A stretch of 64,000 bases of DNA from Streptomonospora salina (GTDB lineage Bacteria; Actinomycetota; Actinomycetes; Streptosporangiales; Streptosporangiaceae). The stretch spans positions 1 through 64,000 of the forward strand of contig NZ_JACHLY010000002.1 of the NCBI RefSeq assembly GCF_014204715.1, read 5' to 3'. The translations under genes and the position numbers were made by a program. Positions 41,699-51,508 of this stretch are shown here, one piece after another. The notes below the pieces were generated by a model. That model was given only the letters and a program-made list of their open reading frames with translations. It was not told the origin of the DNA and searched no databases. Position 1 is the stretch's first letter. Every line of letters begins with the position of its first letter.

Positions 41699-42949
41699 AT
41701 GACCGACCGCCGTACCTTCGCATTCGATCCGTCCGGCTACTCCGGGAGCGGATCCCCGCCGTCCGGAACCGGCTGGACCACCACGCCCGTCACCGCCGAC
41801 CTGCTGCGCGGCGCCGCCGACGTCGAGCCCACCGAGCACGGGGTGCTGCCGCACCGGCTGCCCGCCCGAGCCCGCGCCCAGATCAGCGACGCGCCCTTGA
41901 CCACGGCCGAAGCCCAACCCTCCGGGGTCCGGTTGGCGCTGCGCACCCGTGCCTCGACCGTCGAACTGGATGTTCTGCGCACCACCCTGGCCTACCACGG
42001 CGGCCCGCCCCGCCCCGACGGCGTCTACGACCTGCTCGTCGACGGGCGCTTGGCCGGGCGCGCCAGTGCGACCGGCGGGACCGTGCAGACCGTGGACATG
42101 GCCACCGGCTCCACCTGGACCCGCCCCGGCCCGGTCGGCACCGTCGGATTCACCGGCCTGGGCGCACAGGTCAAAGACATCGAAATCTGGTTGCCCTACA
42201 ACGAGGCCACCGAACTCTGCGCGCTGCGCACCGACGCCTCTGTCGAAGCGGCGCCGCGTCGGGGCGGGCGGGTGTGGCTGCACCACGGAAGCTCGATCAG
42301 CCAGGGCTCCGACGCCGCGAGCCCCACCACGACCTGGCCGGCGCTGGCCGCCGCCCTCGGCGGCGCCGAGCTGATCAACCTCGGCCTGGGCGGCAGCGCC
42401 CTGCTCGACCCGTTCACCGCCCGCGCGATGCGCGACACCCCGGCCGACCTGATCAGCGTCAAGGTCGGAATCAACCTGGTCAACGCCGACGCGATGCGCA
42501 TGCGCGCCTTCAGCCCCGCCGTGCACGGGTTCCTCGACACGATCCGCGAGGGCCACCCCGACACCGCACTGCTGGTCGTCTCCCCCATCCTGTGCCCCAT
42601 CCACGAGCACACCCCCGGCCCCACCGCCCCCGACTTCGCCGGCCCGGGCGACGGCCGGATGCGGTTCGCGGCCACGGGCGACCCGGCCGAGAGCGCCGCA
42701 GGGAAACTGACGCTGACCACCGTCCGCGCCGAGCTCGCCCGCATCGTCGCGGAGCGGGCCGCCGACGACCCCCGCTTGCACCACCTCGACGGCCGCGAGC
42801 TTTACGGTGAAGCCGACGCCGCCGAGTTGCCGCTGCCCGACCTGCTCCACCCGGATCCGGCCGCCCACCGCCGTATCGGCGCGCGTTTCGCCGACGCGGC
42901 TTTCGGCGCCGGCGGTCCGTTCGCCGCTCCCGGCCCCCGCCGAGCGTGA
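41699..42949 (+). CDS. SGNH/GDSL-type hydrolase
   Basis: A 416-residue hydrolase. After about 170 residues of a beta-sandwich domain ('GGPPRPDGVYDLLVDGRLAG') the SGNH core begins. The nucleophile serine is in 'VWLHHGSSISQGSDA', the glycine block is 'LINLGLGGSALLDPFTA', the asparagine block is 'ISVKVGINLVNAD', and the closing Asp-His pair is in 'LPDLLHPDPAAHRRIG'. It probably removes acyl groups from sugars or lipids. ATG 41699 is used; ATG 41690 is three codons upstream. It is convergent with the acetyl-CoA carboxylase gene. Confidence 0.88.
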   Translation: MTDRRTFAFDPSGYSGSGSPPSGTGWTTTPVTADLLRGAADVEPTEHGVLPHRLPARARAQISDAPLTTAEAQPSGVRLALRTRASTVELDVLRTTLAYHGGPPRPDGVYDLLVDGRLAGRASATGGTVQTVDMATGSTWTRPGPVGTVGFTGLGAQVKDIEIWLPYNEATELCALRTDASVEAAPRRGGRVWLHHGSSISQGSDAASPTTTWPALAAALGGAELINLGLGGSALLDPFTARAMRDTPADLISVKVGINLVNADAMRMRAFSPAVHGFLDTIREGHPDTALLVVSPILCPIHEHTPGPTAPDFAGPGDGRMRFAATGDPAESAAGKLTLTTVRAELARIVAERAADDPRLHHLDGRELYGEADAAELPLPDLLHPDPAAHRRIGARFADAAFGAGGPFAAPGPRRA

Positions 42950-42986
42950 CCGCGCGGGAACGACGCGGCGGGGGCCGGAAACGGCG

Positions 42987-45900
42987 TCAGCCCTGTCCGG
43001 CCTCGATGGCTTCGATGATGCGCGGGCGCAGATCCGCGGCCTCGACGACCGCGTCGACCGATCCCATCTCGACGGCGCGGTGGACGTCGTGCACACCGTC
43101 GAACTCCGCGGCCACCTCGCCGAGCTTCTCCGCGCGCACCGACGAGCGCAGCTCGTCCAGCTCGGCGGTCAGCGCAGCGCGGTCGGCGCCGGAAGCCGCT
43201 TCGGCGCGGGCTTCCAGTTCGCGCATGCGATCGTCGGCGGCGGTGCGGGAGTCGACCTCACCGGAGAACACCACCGCGGCCGCCGGCGCCCCGCCCAGCA
43301 CCGAAGCGTAGGAGCCCTCCACCGCCAGCACCGTCATATCCGGGTTCAGCGCCTTGGAGAACACCACGAACGCGCCGCCGTGATAGCGCGAGATCACGCA
43401 GAACACGATGGGACCGTCGAAGTTCACGATCGCGCGGCCGATCTCGGCGCCGTACTCCAGCTGGAGTTTGCGCATCGACTCCGGCGAACCGTCGAAGCCC
43501 GACAGGTTGGCCAGTACCACCAGCGGCCGGTTGCCGCTGGCGGCGTTGATGGCGCGGGCGGCCTTCTTGGACGAGCGCGGGAACAGGGTTCCGGCGGTGT
43601 AGGCGTCGGGGCCGTCGGTGGGCGGGAAACCGCCGCGGGGCACCGACCGCGACTCGATGCCCAGCAGGCACACCGGCATGCCGCCCATGTGGGCGTCCTG
43701 CACGGCGGCGGTCTCGGCGTCGGCCATGTTGGCCCAGCGCTCCAGCACCGGGTGGTCCTGGTCGGAGACCGCCCGCATCACGGTGCGGATGTCGAAGGGC
43801 TTCTTGCGTTCGGGGTTGGCGTCGGCGGAGAAGATCTCGCCGACGGTGGTGAAGTCGCTGCCTTCCACCGCGTGGGGGAAGGCGCACACGTCGCGGTCGG
43901 CGGGATCGGAGGTGGCGGACCGGCGCGGCGCGCTCTCGCCGGGGGCGACGTAGGTGTGGTCGTAGTGGTGCATCAGTACGTCGCGCGCCCCGGCCAGGTC
44001 GGGCGCCCAGTACTGCGCCTGCCCGTTGGGGCCCATCACCCGGTCGTAGCCGCCGATGCCGAAGTTGTCCTCGGCCGAGACGCCGCCGGAGAAGTCCAGC
44101 GACTGCTTTCCGGTGAGCACCATCGCCGAGTCCGGAGTCATCACCAGCACGCCCTTGGTGTGCATGAGCATGGTGGCTTCGGCGTTCCAATACGGCTGGG
44201 CGCCGACGTTGATCCCGGCGACCACGACGTTGATCTCGCCGCCGTCCTGGGTGAATTCGACGATGCGCTTGAGGGCGGCGGCCACCCAGTCCATGTTCTC
44301 GGTGCCCGATTCCATCGAGATGCGGGCGCCGGCCGACAGCGCGTACCACTCCAGCGGCACGCCCATGCGCTCGGCCAGGTCCAGGGCGGCGATAACGCGG
44401 CGGCATTCGGGTTCCGACAGTGCCCCCAGCGACTTGGTGGGGTCGCCCAGCAGCACCACCCGGGTGACGCCCTGGCGGTGGCGGCGGGTGGGGGTGGTGA
44501 CCACGCCGGCGACGATCGCGGCGCTGTTGCGGCCCTTGGGGCGGTCGACCGGCGCCAGCGCGTTGTCGTCGTCGAGGTCGTGCTCGGTGAAGTCGCCGAG
44601 CAGGCCGGTGAGTTCGTAGGGGTAGACGGTGTTGCGGCGGGCGGCGCGCAGCACTTTCTGCCGGTAGTCGTCCAGCGGCTGGACGGGGTCGGTCGGGGGC
44701 GGGCCGACGGTCAGTTCGGTGTGGCCGGTGGCGTCGAAAGTGACGCGCACGCTGGTCTTGGTGAGTTCGCCGGTGGCGGGGTCGCGCCAGCGGGCGATCA
44801 CCAGGATCTCCTCCAGGCCGGCGCCGGCCGTGGTGGGCAGCACGCGGTCGGCGATGGTCTGCAGCTCGGTGCGGGTGATCTCGGCCGGCGGCCAGACGTA
44901 GACCACGATCCGGTTGGTGTCGAAGCGCTTCTTGGCGGGACGGCGCGACCGGGCGCGGCGGATGGCGTCCAGGCAGGCGGCGACGGCGTTCTCGGCGGTG
45001 GGCAGGGCGACCAGCCGGCCGTCGTTCTCGCGCAGCTCGGTCAGGTCGCGCACCTGGGTGAACGCGACGAGGCGTTCGTCGGAGGGGGTTTCGCGGGCCG
45101 CGGCCTGGAACAGGTAGACCTCTTCGTCGGCCGAGGGCAGCCGGGTGAGGTCGAAGTGGCGCAGCCGCTCCATCTGCATGCGCTGGGCGATGTAGGGGTG
45201 CAGGCCGCGGATGAGCCGGTCCTCGGCCATGCCGGTGCCGGAAGGGCGGAAGGTGAAGTGGTGGTGCATCACCGCGCCGCTGCGGCCGGCGACGGTGGCG
45301 GTGAGCCGGCGCACCCCCGCCGGCAGCGGGTGCCGGGCCAGCGCGTCGGCCAGGGCCTGGGCCATGTCCTCGGAGTCGTCGGGCTGGTGCTCCCAGGCGA
45401 GGTAGATGTCGGCGTCGACCGCGGATTCGTCGCCGGCGAGCTCGGCCAGTCCGCGCAGGGCCTGGCTCAGGTCCGTGAAGCTCACCGCGGCCGAGGCGAC
45501 GCTGGAGTCGGCGCGCCGGGCGACGGTGAAGGTGCAGTCGGCGGCGGTGCGGGTGCGGACGTCGGCCAGGCCCTTGTTGCCGTAGTAGCGCCGCGTCAGC
45601 ACCTCCAGCATGACGGTGTTGTCCCGGTTGTCGCGGGCCAGGCGCCGGCCCAGCAGCCGCACGAGGGGCTCGGTGCTGGCCACCATCTCGGCGATGCGCT
45701 CGTCGCGGTCGGGGGCGTCGGGGTGGGCGTCCAGGTGGCGCAGGTGCTTGCGGACGCCGGCGTAGACGCGGGCGCGGTTGCGGCGCAGCAGCGGCTGGCC
45801 GAACCAGGCGAACACGACGCCGCGTGCCAGGTCGGCGACGGCGGGGAAGCGCACCTGGGTGGCCGAGATCAGGTGTTCCAGCACGCGCCCGGCGGGTTCG

Positions 45901-48446
45901 CGCAGGTGTTGGTCGGGCGGCGGTTCGGTCAGCCAGGCGCGCAGCAGCGCGGTCACGGCTCCGGCGTCGGAGGAGGCGCGCTGCTGGGCGAGGAAGATCC
46001 GAAAGACCGCGGCTTCCAGTTCCGGGGTGCGTTCCACGTCGGTGACGCCGTAGTGGCCCAGGGCCGTGGCGAGCTTGGTCACAAACGCCTGCGGAAGCCC
46101 GGCCCGGTCGACGTCGAGGCTCTGCAGGTAGGTGTGGAAGTGCTCGCGGGGGCTGTGCACCCGGGTGTCGGCGCCGCCGTCCTCGCCGGCGGGGCGGTTG
46201 CGGCTCAGTTCGGCGAGGTCGGCGAAGACCTCGACCAGACCCAGCTCCTCTTCCAGCGCGCGGTGGCCGTCGGCGGTTCCCTCCGGGCGGGCGGCCAGGT
46301 AGTCCTCCAGCACTCTGCGCTGGTCGTGGGGGTCCAGGTCGTATCCCAGCAGCAGGCTGCGCAGTTCCTCCCGGCCGCGGGCCAGGCGCTCGTGCAGCGG
46401 CACGTCCGCCGACGCGGCGGGCAGGTCCAGATCCACCGGGGCTTCGGGGGCGTCGCCAGCGGTGTCGGCGTCGCCCAGCGGCTCCAGCCGCAGCAGCGGC
46501 GCGCCGGCGGCGACCTGGCTGCCGATGGACACGACGCTTTCCTTCAGCCGGGCTGTGAACGGCGCACGCAGCACCGTCTCCATCTTCATGCTCTCCAGCA
46601 CCAGCACGGGTGCGCCCGCTTCGACCTCGGCGCCGGGCTGCAGCGGTGTGGCCACAACGAGGGCGGGTGCGGGCGAGCGGATCACGCCGCCTTCGTCGCG
46701 GCTGACGCGGTGGGTGACGCCGTCGACCTCGACCAGGTGGGTGGGGCCGTGGGTGCCGATGAGCAGGCGGTAGCGGGCGCCGTTGACGCTGATGTGGCCG
46801 GTGTGGCGGTCGAAGCGGTCGATGACGACGTCGGCGGTGCGCACGTCGGGTCCGGTTTCGACGCCGACGCGGAACCGGTGGGCGCCTACGCGCGCCACGC
46901 GCACCCGGTAGCCCACGCCGCGCAGTTTGAGATCCAGCGGGCGGCCGCTTTCGTGGCGCACCTGCGGGCGGCCGCCGAAGGCGGTCGACAGCAGCCGCTG
47001 GCGCTCGACGCGCTCCTCTTCTTCGTAGGACTCCACGGCGGCGGCCGCCAGGGCCACGCCGGAGTGGCGGTCGGAGACCAGGCCGCCTTCGGCGCGCACG
47101 CGGTCGATCCAGCCGGTGTCGGCGGTGGCGCCGACGACCTCGGGGCGGCCGAGCAGGTCCAGAACGAAGCTCTTGTTGGTGGCGCCGCCCTCGATGACGA
47201 CGGTGGTGTGGGCCATGGCCCGGCGCAGCCGGCCCAGAGCCTCGTCGCGGTCGCGGCCGTAGGCGATGACCTTGGCGATCATCGAGTCGAAGTCGGTGGG
47301 GATGGTGTCGCCTTCGCCGACACCGGTGTCCACGCGGATGCCGGGGCCGGCGGGCAGGTCCAGGTGGGCGATGCGGCCGGGGCAGGGCGCGAAGTCGCGG
47401 TCGGGGTCCTCGGCGTTGAGGCGGGCTTCGACGGCGTGGCCGCGCTCGGCCGGGGGATCGCCCTCCAGGGTGCCGCCCGAGGCCACGTGCAGTTGCGCCT
47501 TGACCAGGTCGAATCCGGTGGTGGACTCGGTGATGGGGTGCTCGACCTGAAGGCGGGTGTTGACCTCCAGGAACGCGAACAGCTGCTCGCCGGGGTGGTA
47601 GAGGAACTCTACGGTGGCGGCGCCGCGGTAGTCCACGGCCACGGCCAGGCGTTCGGCGGAGGTTTTGAGCTCGGCGGTCTGGTCGGGGGTCAGCACCGGG
47701 GAGGCCGACTCCTCGATGATCTTCTGGTTGCGGCGCTGCACCGAGCAGTCGCGTACGCCCAGCGCCCAGGCGGTGCCCTGGCCGTCGGCGATGACCTGGA
47801 CTTCGACGTGGCGGGCGCCGGTGACCAGGCGCTCCAGGAACACCACGCCGCTGCCGAAGGCGCGCTCGGCCTCCTGGCGGGTGCGTTCGTAGGCGTCGTC
47901 GAGCTCGTCCGGTCCGGTGATCACGCGGATGCCGCGGCCGCCGCCGCCCGCGGCGGCTTTGAGCATCAGGGGGTAGCCGATGCGCTGCGCCGCTTCGCGG
48001 GCGCCGTCGAGGGTTTCGACGGGGCCGCGGCTCCAGGGCGCCACCGGAACGCCCACCTCTTCGGCAAGGAGTTTGGCGCCGATCTTGTCGCCGAGTTTGC
48101 GCATGGCCTCGGCACTGGGGCCGATGAAGGTGACGCCGACCTTGTCGCACAGTTCCGCGAACGCGGGGTCCTCGGCGACGAAGCCCCAGCCCACCCATGC
48201 GGCGTCGGCGCCGGTGTCCACGAGTGCGCGCTCCAGTACCGCCGTGTCCAGGTAGGGGCGGTCGGCGGCGGCGCCGAGCTCGTAGGTGCGGTCGGCTTCG
48301 CGGACGAAGGCGGCGGCGCGGTCGACGTCGGTGTGCAGGGCCACCGTCTCGATCGGCGTCCCGGTTTCGGCGGCCAGGTCGCGGACGGCGTGGACGAGCC
48401 GCATGGCGGCTTCACCGCGGTTGACGATGGCGATACGGCTGAACAC
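42987..48446 (-). CDS. Single-chain acetyl/acyl-CoA carboxylase (BC-BCCP-CT fusion)
   Basis: An 1819-residue protein that carries every part of the enzyme, in the order of eukaryotic ACC. Biotin carboxylase lies at about 1-470, with the glycine loop 'LKAAAGGGGRGIRVI' and 'FLEVNTRLQVEHPITE'. The biotin carrier has 'LVLESMKMETVL', with the biotinyl lysine at 621. A central region of some 600 residues follows. The carboxyltransferase starts at about 1280 ('GRNSAAIVAGVVTTPTRRHR') and runs through 'LSAGARISMESGTENMDWVA' to 'PLVVLANLSGFDGSPESMRK'. It makes malonyl-CoA from acetyl-CoA, bicarbonate and ATP. GTG 48446 is the start. A perfect palindrome 90 bases upstream may be its operator. Confidence 0.93.
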   Translation of the reverse strand: MFSRIAIVNRGEAAMRLVHAVRDLAAETGTPIETVALHTDVDRAAAFVREADRTYELGAAADRPYLDTAVLERALVDTGADAAWVGWGFVAEDPAFAELCDKVGVTFIGPSAEAMRKLGDKIGAKLLAEEVGVPVAPWSRGPVETLDGAREAAQRIGYPLMLKAAAGGGGRGIRVITGPDELDDAYERTRQEAERAFGSGVVFLERLVTGARHVEVQVIADGQGTAWALGVRDCSVQRRNQKIIEESASPVLTPDQTAELKTSAERLAVAVDYRGAATVEFLYHPGEQLFAFLEVNTRLQVEHPITESTTGFDLVKAQLHVASGGTLEGDPPAERGHAVEARLNAEDPDRDFAPCPGRIAHLDLPAGPGIRVDTGVGEGDTIPTDFDSMIAKVIAYGRDRDEALGRLRRAMAHTTVVIEGGATNKSFVLDLLGRPEVVGATADTGWIDRVRAEGGLVSDRHSGVALAAAAVESYEEEERVERQRLLSTAFGGRPQVRHESGRPLDLKLRGVGYRVRVARVGAHRFRVGVETGPDVRTADVVIDRFDRHTGHISVNGARYRLLIGTHGPTHLVEVDGVTHRVSRDEGGVIRSPAPALVVATPLQPGAEVEAGAPVLVLESMKMETVLRAPFTARLKESVVSIGSQVAAGAPLLRLEPLGDADTAGDAPEAPVDLDLPAASADVPLHERLARGREELRSLLLGYDLDPHDQRRVLEDYLAARPEGTADGHRALEEELGLVEVFADLAELSRNRPAGEDGGADTRVHSPREHFHTYLQSLDVDRAGLPQAFVTKLATALGHYGVTDVERTPELEAAVFRIFLAQQRASSDAGAVTALLRAWLTEPPPDQHLREPAGRVLEHLISATQVRFPAVADLARGVVFAWFGQPLLRRNRARVYAGVRKHLRHLDAHPDAPDRDERIAEMVASTEPLVRLLGRRLARDNRDNTVMLEVLTRRYYGNKGLADVRTRTAADCTFTVARRADSSVASAAVSFTDLSQALRGLAELAGDESAVDADIYLAWEHQPDDSEDMAQALADALARHPLPAGVRRLTATVAGRSGAVMHHHFTFRPSGTGMAEDRLIRGLHPYIAQRMQMERLRHFDLTRLPSADEEVYLFQAAARETPSDERLVAFTQVRDLTELRENDGRLVALPTAENAVAACLDAIRRARSRRPAKKRFDTNRIVVYVWPPAEITRTELQTIADRVLPTTAGAGLEEILVIARWRDPATGELTKTSVRVTFDATGHTELTVGPPPTDPVQPLDDYRQKVLRAARRNTVYPYELTGLLGDFTEHDLDDDNALAPVDRPKGRNSAAIVAGVVTTPTRRHRQGVTRVVLLGDPTKSLGALSEPECRRVIAALDLAERMGVPLEWYALSAGARISMESGTENMDWVAAALKRIVEFTQDGGEINVVVAGINVGAQPYWNAEATMLMHTKGVLVMTPDSAMVLTGKQSLDFSGGVSAEDNFGIGGYDRVMGPNGQAQYWAPDLAGARDVLMHHYDHTYVAPGESAPRRSATSDPADRDVCAFPHAVEGSDFTTVGEIFSADANPERKKPFDIRTVMRAVSDQDHPVLERWANMADAETAAVQDAHMGGMPVCLLGIESRSVPRGGFPPTDGPDAYTAGTLFPRSSKKAARAINAASGNRPLVVLANLSGFDGSPESMRKLQLEYGAEIGRAIVNFDGPIVFCVISRYHGGAFVVFSKALNPDMTVLAVEGSYASVLGGAPAAAVVFSGEVDSRTAADDRMRELEARAEAASGADRAALTAELDELRSSVRAEKLGEVAAEFDGVHDVHRAVEMGSVDAVVEAADLRPRIIEAIEAGQG

Positions 48447-48533
48447 CCGAGAGAGCCCTTCTCGCTGGAGCGGATGATGACGATGCGCGGGGGGAGGTGC
48501 GGCACGGGTGCCGCGTTGTCCAACTCTGCCGTG

Positions 48534-48547
48534 CTACCGGCCGGTAG
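48534..48547. promoter_or_regulatory. Palindromic operator candidate upstream of the carboxylase
   Basis: CTACCGGCCGGTAG is a perfect 14-base palindrome 88 bases upstream of the GTG at 48446. Its position suits a regulator of fatty-acid synthesis. Which protein binds is unknown. Confidence 0.45.
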
Positions 48548-48789
48548 TGCCATGTCGTACCCAACGGAGCCGACCGGGGCCGCGTTGTGGGAATCGTCCA
48601 AAAGCCTCGGGTGGCCGACCGGCCCGAGGTGTGCGGGTTCACAGCTGCCGGGGCCGGTCCGTGCCGCTGTTCGCCGCCTCCGGCGGTCACCGCGGCCAGC
48701 ATAGCCCGGCGCTTTCAGTGCGGGTACGGCGTGTGCCTTCCCGGCGGTGGGCCGGCCGGCGCCTAGCTCGACCGGTTATGGGTGCTGGG

Positions 48790-48858
48790 CTTCATCGAGC
48801 GCGCGGATTTTTCTGTCGTAAGGCCCTTTCGATGGTGATTTCCGCGCGGTCGATGAAG
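48790..48858. repeat. Dispersed inverted repeat, copy 1
   Basis: The arms 48790-48807 and 48841-48858 are inverted copies with one mismatch in 18. Read on the minus strand the right arm continues as ATCGACCGCGCGGAAATCAC, the same sequence that starts copies 2 and 3 at 55348 and 56457. All three lie between genes. Confidence 0.7.
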
Positions 48859-48947
48859 CGCCGGGCCGGTGGGCCGCGCAGCGAACACCGAGCTTGTCAT
48901 GGTGCGCGGCCGCGGGTCGATCGCTGCTGTGAACCGGTGGCCCGGAT

Positions 48948-49937
48948 CTATGTGCACGAAGGGCGGAACGTACTCCGATACGCGCTGGGCGACATACCCA
49001 GTTGCGCCTGTAGATGCTGGCGCAGAGAGGCTGTGGTTCCGAATCCGGATTCTTCGGCCACCCGATCGACGGGAAGGTCTGTTTCCTCCAGCAGCCTCCG
49101 GGCTCGTTCGACGCGCTGCTGGGTCAGCCATTGCAGCGGTGACACTCCCACCTCGTCCCGAAAGCGGCGGGTGAAGGTGCGGACGCTCATCGACTCCTGG
49201 GCTGCAAGGTCGCACAGGGTCAGCGTTTGGTCGAGATAGGACAGCGCCCAGGCGCGCGCACGGCCGGTGGCCGAGCGTTGCGGTTCGGGAGGGGCGGACC
49301 TGATGAACTGTGCCTGGCCGCCATCGCGGTGGGCAGGCACAACAGCGCTGCGAGCCACGTCGTTAGCCACAGTGATCCCGTGATCCTTGCGGATCATATA
49401 CAAGCACAGATCGATCCCGGACGCCTCCCCGGCAGCGGTCAACACAGCACCTTCGTCGACGTAGAGCACATTGGGATCGAGCTCGATCGTCGGATACAGG
49501 CGCCGGAACCGCGCAGCCGAGTTCCAATGCGTGGTTGCCCTTCGGCGGTCGAGCAGCCCCGCCCCCGCAAGAACGAACGCGCCTGTACAGATCGAAGCGA
49601 TGCGGGCGTGGGCGGGTATGTGCGCCAGTGCCGCAAGCAGTGGCTCGGACAGTCGTCCGTCGGCGCGGGGCTCGTAGTCCTCGTCGGACGCCGGCACGAC
49701 CACGGTGTCGGCCTCGGCGAGAGCCTCCGGCCCATGGGAGACGGACACGGCGAAATCGGCGGTCGTACGCACATCGCCGGCAGCGACTGCGCACGTCACC
49801 ACCTCATACAACCGCTCTTCGTCGGCGGTCCTCGCTTGCGCGAAGAGTTGGTGGACGATGCTCAGCTCCATCGGCAGCAGGCCCTGGCGGACCAGGACGG
49901 CGATCCGGTGCCGACCGGGGTACAGGAAAGCGCTCAT
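48948..49937 (-). CDS. GlxA-type AraC regulator with DJ-1/PfpI domain
   Basis: A 329-residue protein. Residues 10-190 form a DJ-1/PfpI-like sensing domain ('ASICTGAFVLAGAGLLDRRR', with a Cys at the usual nucleophile site, then 'ATTHWNSAARFRRLYPTIEL'). Residues 220-325 form the AraC DNA-binding domain ('LAAQESMSVRTFTRRFRDEV' and 'DRVAEESGFGTTASLRQHLQ'). ATG 49937 is used. It is divergent from an MFS transporter gene and probably controls it. A much longer minus-strand frame continues upstream but only as the shadow of that transporter. Confidence 0.9.
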   Translation of the reverse strand: MSAFLYPGRHRIAVLVRQGLLPMELSIVHQLFAQARTADEERLYEVVTCAVAAGDVRTTADFAVSVSHGPEALAEADTVVVPASDEDYEPRADGRLSEPLLAALAHIPAHARIASICTGAFVLAGAGLLDRRRATTHWNSAARFRRLYPTIELDPNVLYVDEGAVLTAAGEASGIDLCLYMIRKDHGITVANDVARSAVVPAHRDGGQAQFIRSAPPEPQRSATGRARAWALSYLDQTLTLCDLAAQESMSVRTFTRRFRDEVGVSPLQWLTQQRVERARRLLEETDLPVDRVAEESGFGTTASLRQHLQAQLGMSPSAYRSTFRPSCT

Positions 49938-50000
49938 GGCTTGATTCTTGCACATGTTGACTGACAGGCCACTCGTGTCCGGCCACGGTACGTCGCCACG

Positions 50001-51317
50001 ATGGTCGGTATGACCCAGACACGGCAGCCGCACGCAACTGAGAACCGTGGCGTCCCCAAGGTGCACCGCGCCTGGTGGGTCGCGCTCGTCACCGGACTTG
50101 TCATCCTTGTGAGCGGGTGGTCCACAGGCATGCCGGACGTGCTGACGAATCCGCTCCGTGACGAGTTCGGCTGGTCGCGCGGCACGATCGGCTTCGCGTT
50201 CGCGGTGAACATCATGCTGTACGGACTGACCGCCCCGTTCGCCGCCGCGCTGATGGACCGCTTCGGCATCCCGCGGGTCGTCGCCGGTGCATTGATGATC
50301 ATGGCGGCGGGAGCGGCGCTGACCGCGCTGATGACGGCCTCCTGGCAGCTGGTCCTCGGCTGGGGACTCCTCGTGGGGATGGGAACCGGATCCCTGGCGC
50401 TGACCTTCGCGGCTACCGTCACCAACCGTTGGTTCATTGCTCGGCGCGGCATAGTAAGCGGCGTCCTCACCTCGGCCAGCATGTTCGGCGGCATGGCGCT
50501 GCTGCCGCCTCTGGCGTGGTTGGTCACGAGCTTCGGCTGGCGTGTCGCGGTGGCGGCCGTAGGGCTGTCGGCCCTGGCCCTGGTGCCGCTCGTGTGCCTG
50601 ATTCTGCGCGATCACCCCGGCAACCTGGGCATGAAGGCATACGGCGCCGCCGCGTTCACGCCGGCGCCTCCGCGCGTATCGGGTGCCGGGCGCCACGCTC
50701 TTCTGCTGTTGGGCGAAGCAGTCAAAACCCGACCGTTCCTGTTGCTGATAGCAACTTTCGGGGTCTGCGGCGCATCGACCAACGGGATCATGATGACCCA
50801 TTTCCTCCCGGCCGCACACGACCACGGGATGCCTATAACGGTCGCTGCGACGCTGCTTGCGGGAATGGGAGTGTTCAACGTCATCGGCGCGGCCGGGTCC
50901 GGCTGGCTCACGGACCGCATGAGCGCACCTCGGCTGCTAGCGGCCTACTACTTCTTGCGAGGAGTGTCTCTGCTACTGCTCCCGCTGTTCATGGCGTCGA
51001 CCGTGCAGGCCCCGATGATCGTGTTCGTCATCGTTTACGGATTGCTCGACCTCGCAACCGTGCCACCGACGATCGCCCTGTGCCGCGAGTTCTACGGGAA
51101 CGCGAACGGTTCGGTCATCTTCGGTTGGGTCAGCGCGGCCCATGCCCTCGGCGCGGCGGCTGCGGCGTTCCTCGGGGGCGTGGCCAGAGAGCTGCTCGGC
51201 GCCTACACCGTGGTCTGGTTCGGCGCGGGAATGCTCTGCGTGGTCGGTGCACTCGTGGCGCTGGCGATCAGGCGGACACAGTCGACTTCGGCTACCGCCG
51301 TACCGGAAGCCGAGTGA
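50001..51317 (+). CDS. MFS transporter
   Basis: A 438-residue transporter with 12 hydrophobic helices. 'AALMDRFGIPRVVAGALMIM' is the loop 2-3 signature, and 'GWGLLVGMGTGSLALTFAAT' and 'RRGIVSGVLTSASMFGGMAL' fit the oxalate/formate or monocarboxylate branch. The second half repeats the loop signature in 'GSGWLTDRMSAPRLLAAYYF'. ATG 50001 and ATG 50010 are both possible starts. It likely moves an organic anion. The GlxA-type regulator faces it. Confidence 0.9.
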   Translation: MVGMTQTRQPHATENRGVPKVHRAWWVALVTGLVILVSGWSTGMPDVLTNPLRDEFGWSRGTIGFAFAVNIMLYGLTAPFAAALMDRFGIPRVVAGALMIMAAGAALTALMTASWQLVLGWGLLVGMGTGSLALTFAATVTNRWFIARRGIVSGVLTSASMFGGMALLPPLAWLVTSFGWRVAVAAVGLSALALVPLVCLILRDHPGNLGMKAYGAAAFTPAPPRVSGAGRHALLLLGEAVKTRPFLLLIATFGVCGASTNGIMMTHFLPAAHDHGMPITVAATLLAGMGVFNVIGAAGSGWLTDRMSAPRLLAAYYFLRGVSLLLLPLFMASTVQAPMIVFVIVYGLLDLATVPPTIALCREFYGNANGSVIFGWVSAAHALGAAAAAFLGGVARELLGAYTVVWFGAGMLCVVGALVALAIRRTQSTSATAVPEAE

Positions 51318-51508
51318 CATGGGATCCGGCGATGCATCGTCGGACAGCCCCGGGGCACGCCAGGTCCCCTGGTAAAGCGGGAACCCCTCGCCCAGGCCGA
51401 TTCCCTTGCTCCGGTTCGCGCCTTCAGCAGAGCCGCACCGGCCTCAGGCGGCCGGTCAGGAACCGTGTCGGCGCTGTGGTTCCGGCGCCGGCGCCGGCGC
51501 CGGCCCGC

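Larger units (their letters stand above)
48447..48947. other. Intergenic stretch with operator and dispersed repeat
   Basis: About 500 bases upstream of the carboxylase and downstream of the GlxA-type regulator. It contains the palindrome at 48534-48547 and a copy of the dispersed inverted repeat at 48790-48858, both listed separately. I see no gene. Confidence 0.5.

Noticed and set aside
43258-48198. A second minus-strand frame of 1646 codons overlapping the carboxylase
   Set aside because: Arg/Pro/Ala-rich out-of-frame shadow without any motif.
48534-48547. Reading the carboxylase-upstream palindrome as a terminator of the gene on the other side
   Set aside because: The nearest gene end is about 400 bases away, the stem is short and no loop is possible; an operator fits better.
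42807-48704. A plus-strand open frame of almost 2000 codons opposite the carboxylase gene
   Set aside because: It is the antisense shadow of the carboxylase in GC-rich DNA: Gly/Val/Ala/His/Arg-rich with no domain, while the minus strand shows all ACC motifs.
49938-50825. N-terminal extension of the GlxA-type regulator to 625 residues
   Set aside because: The extra part is antisense to the MFS transporter, low in sense and lacks a domain; ATG 49937 gives the family's normal length.
51483-51505. Tandem CCGGCG units as a CRISPR-like or VNTR array
   Set aside because: Only four 6-base units without spacers; ordinary GC simple sequence between convergent genes.
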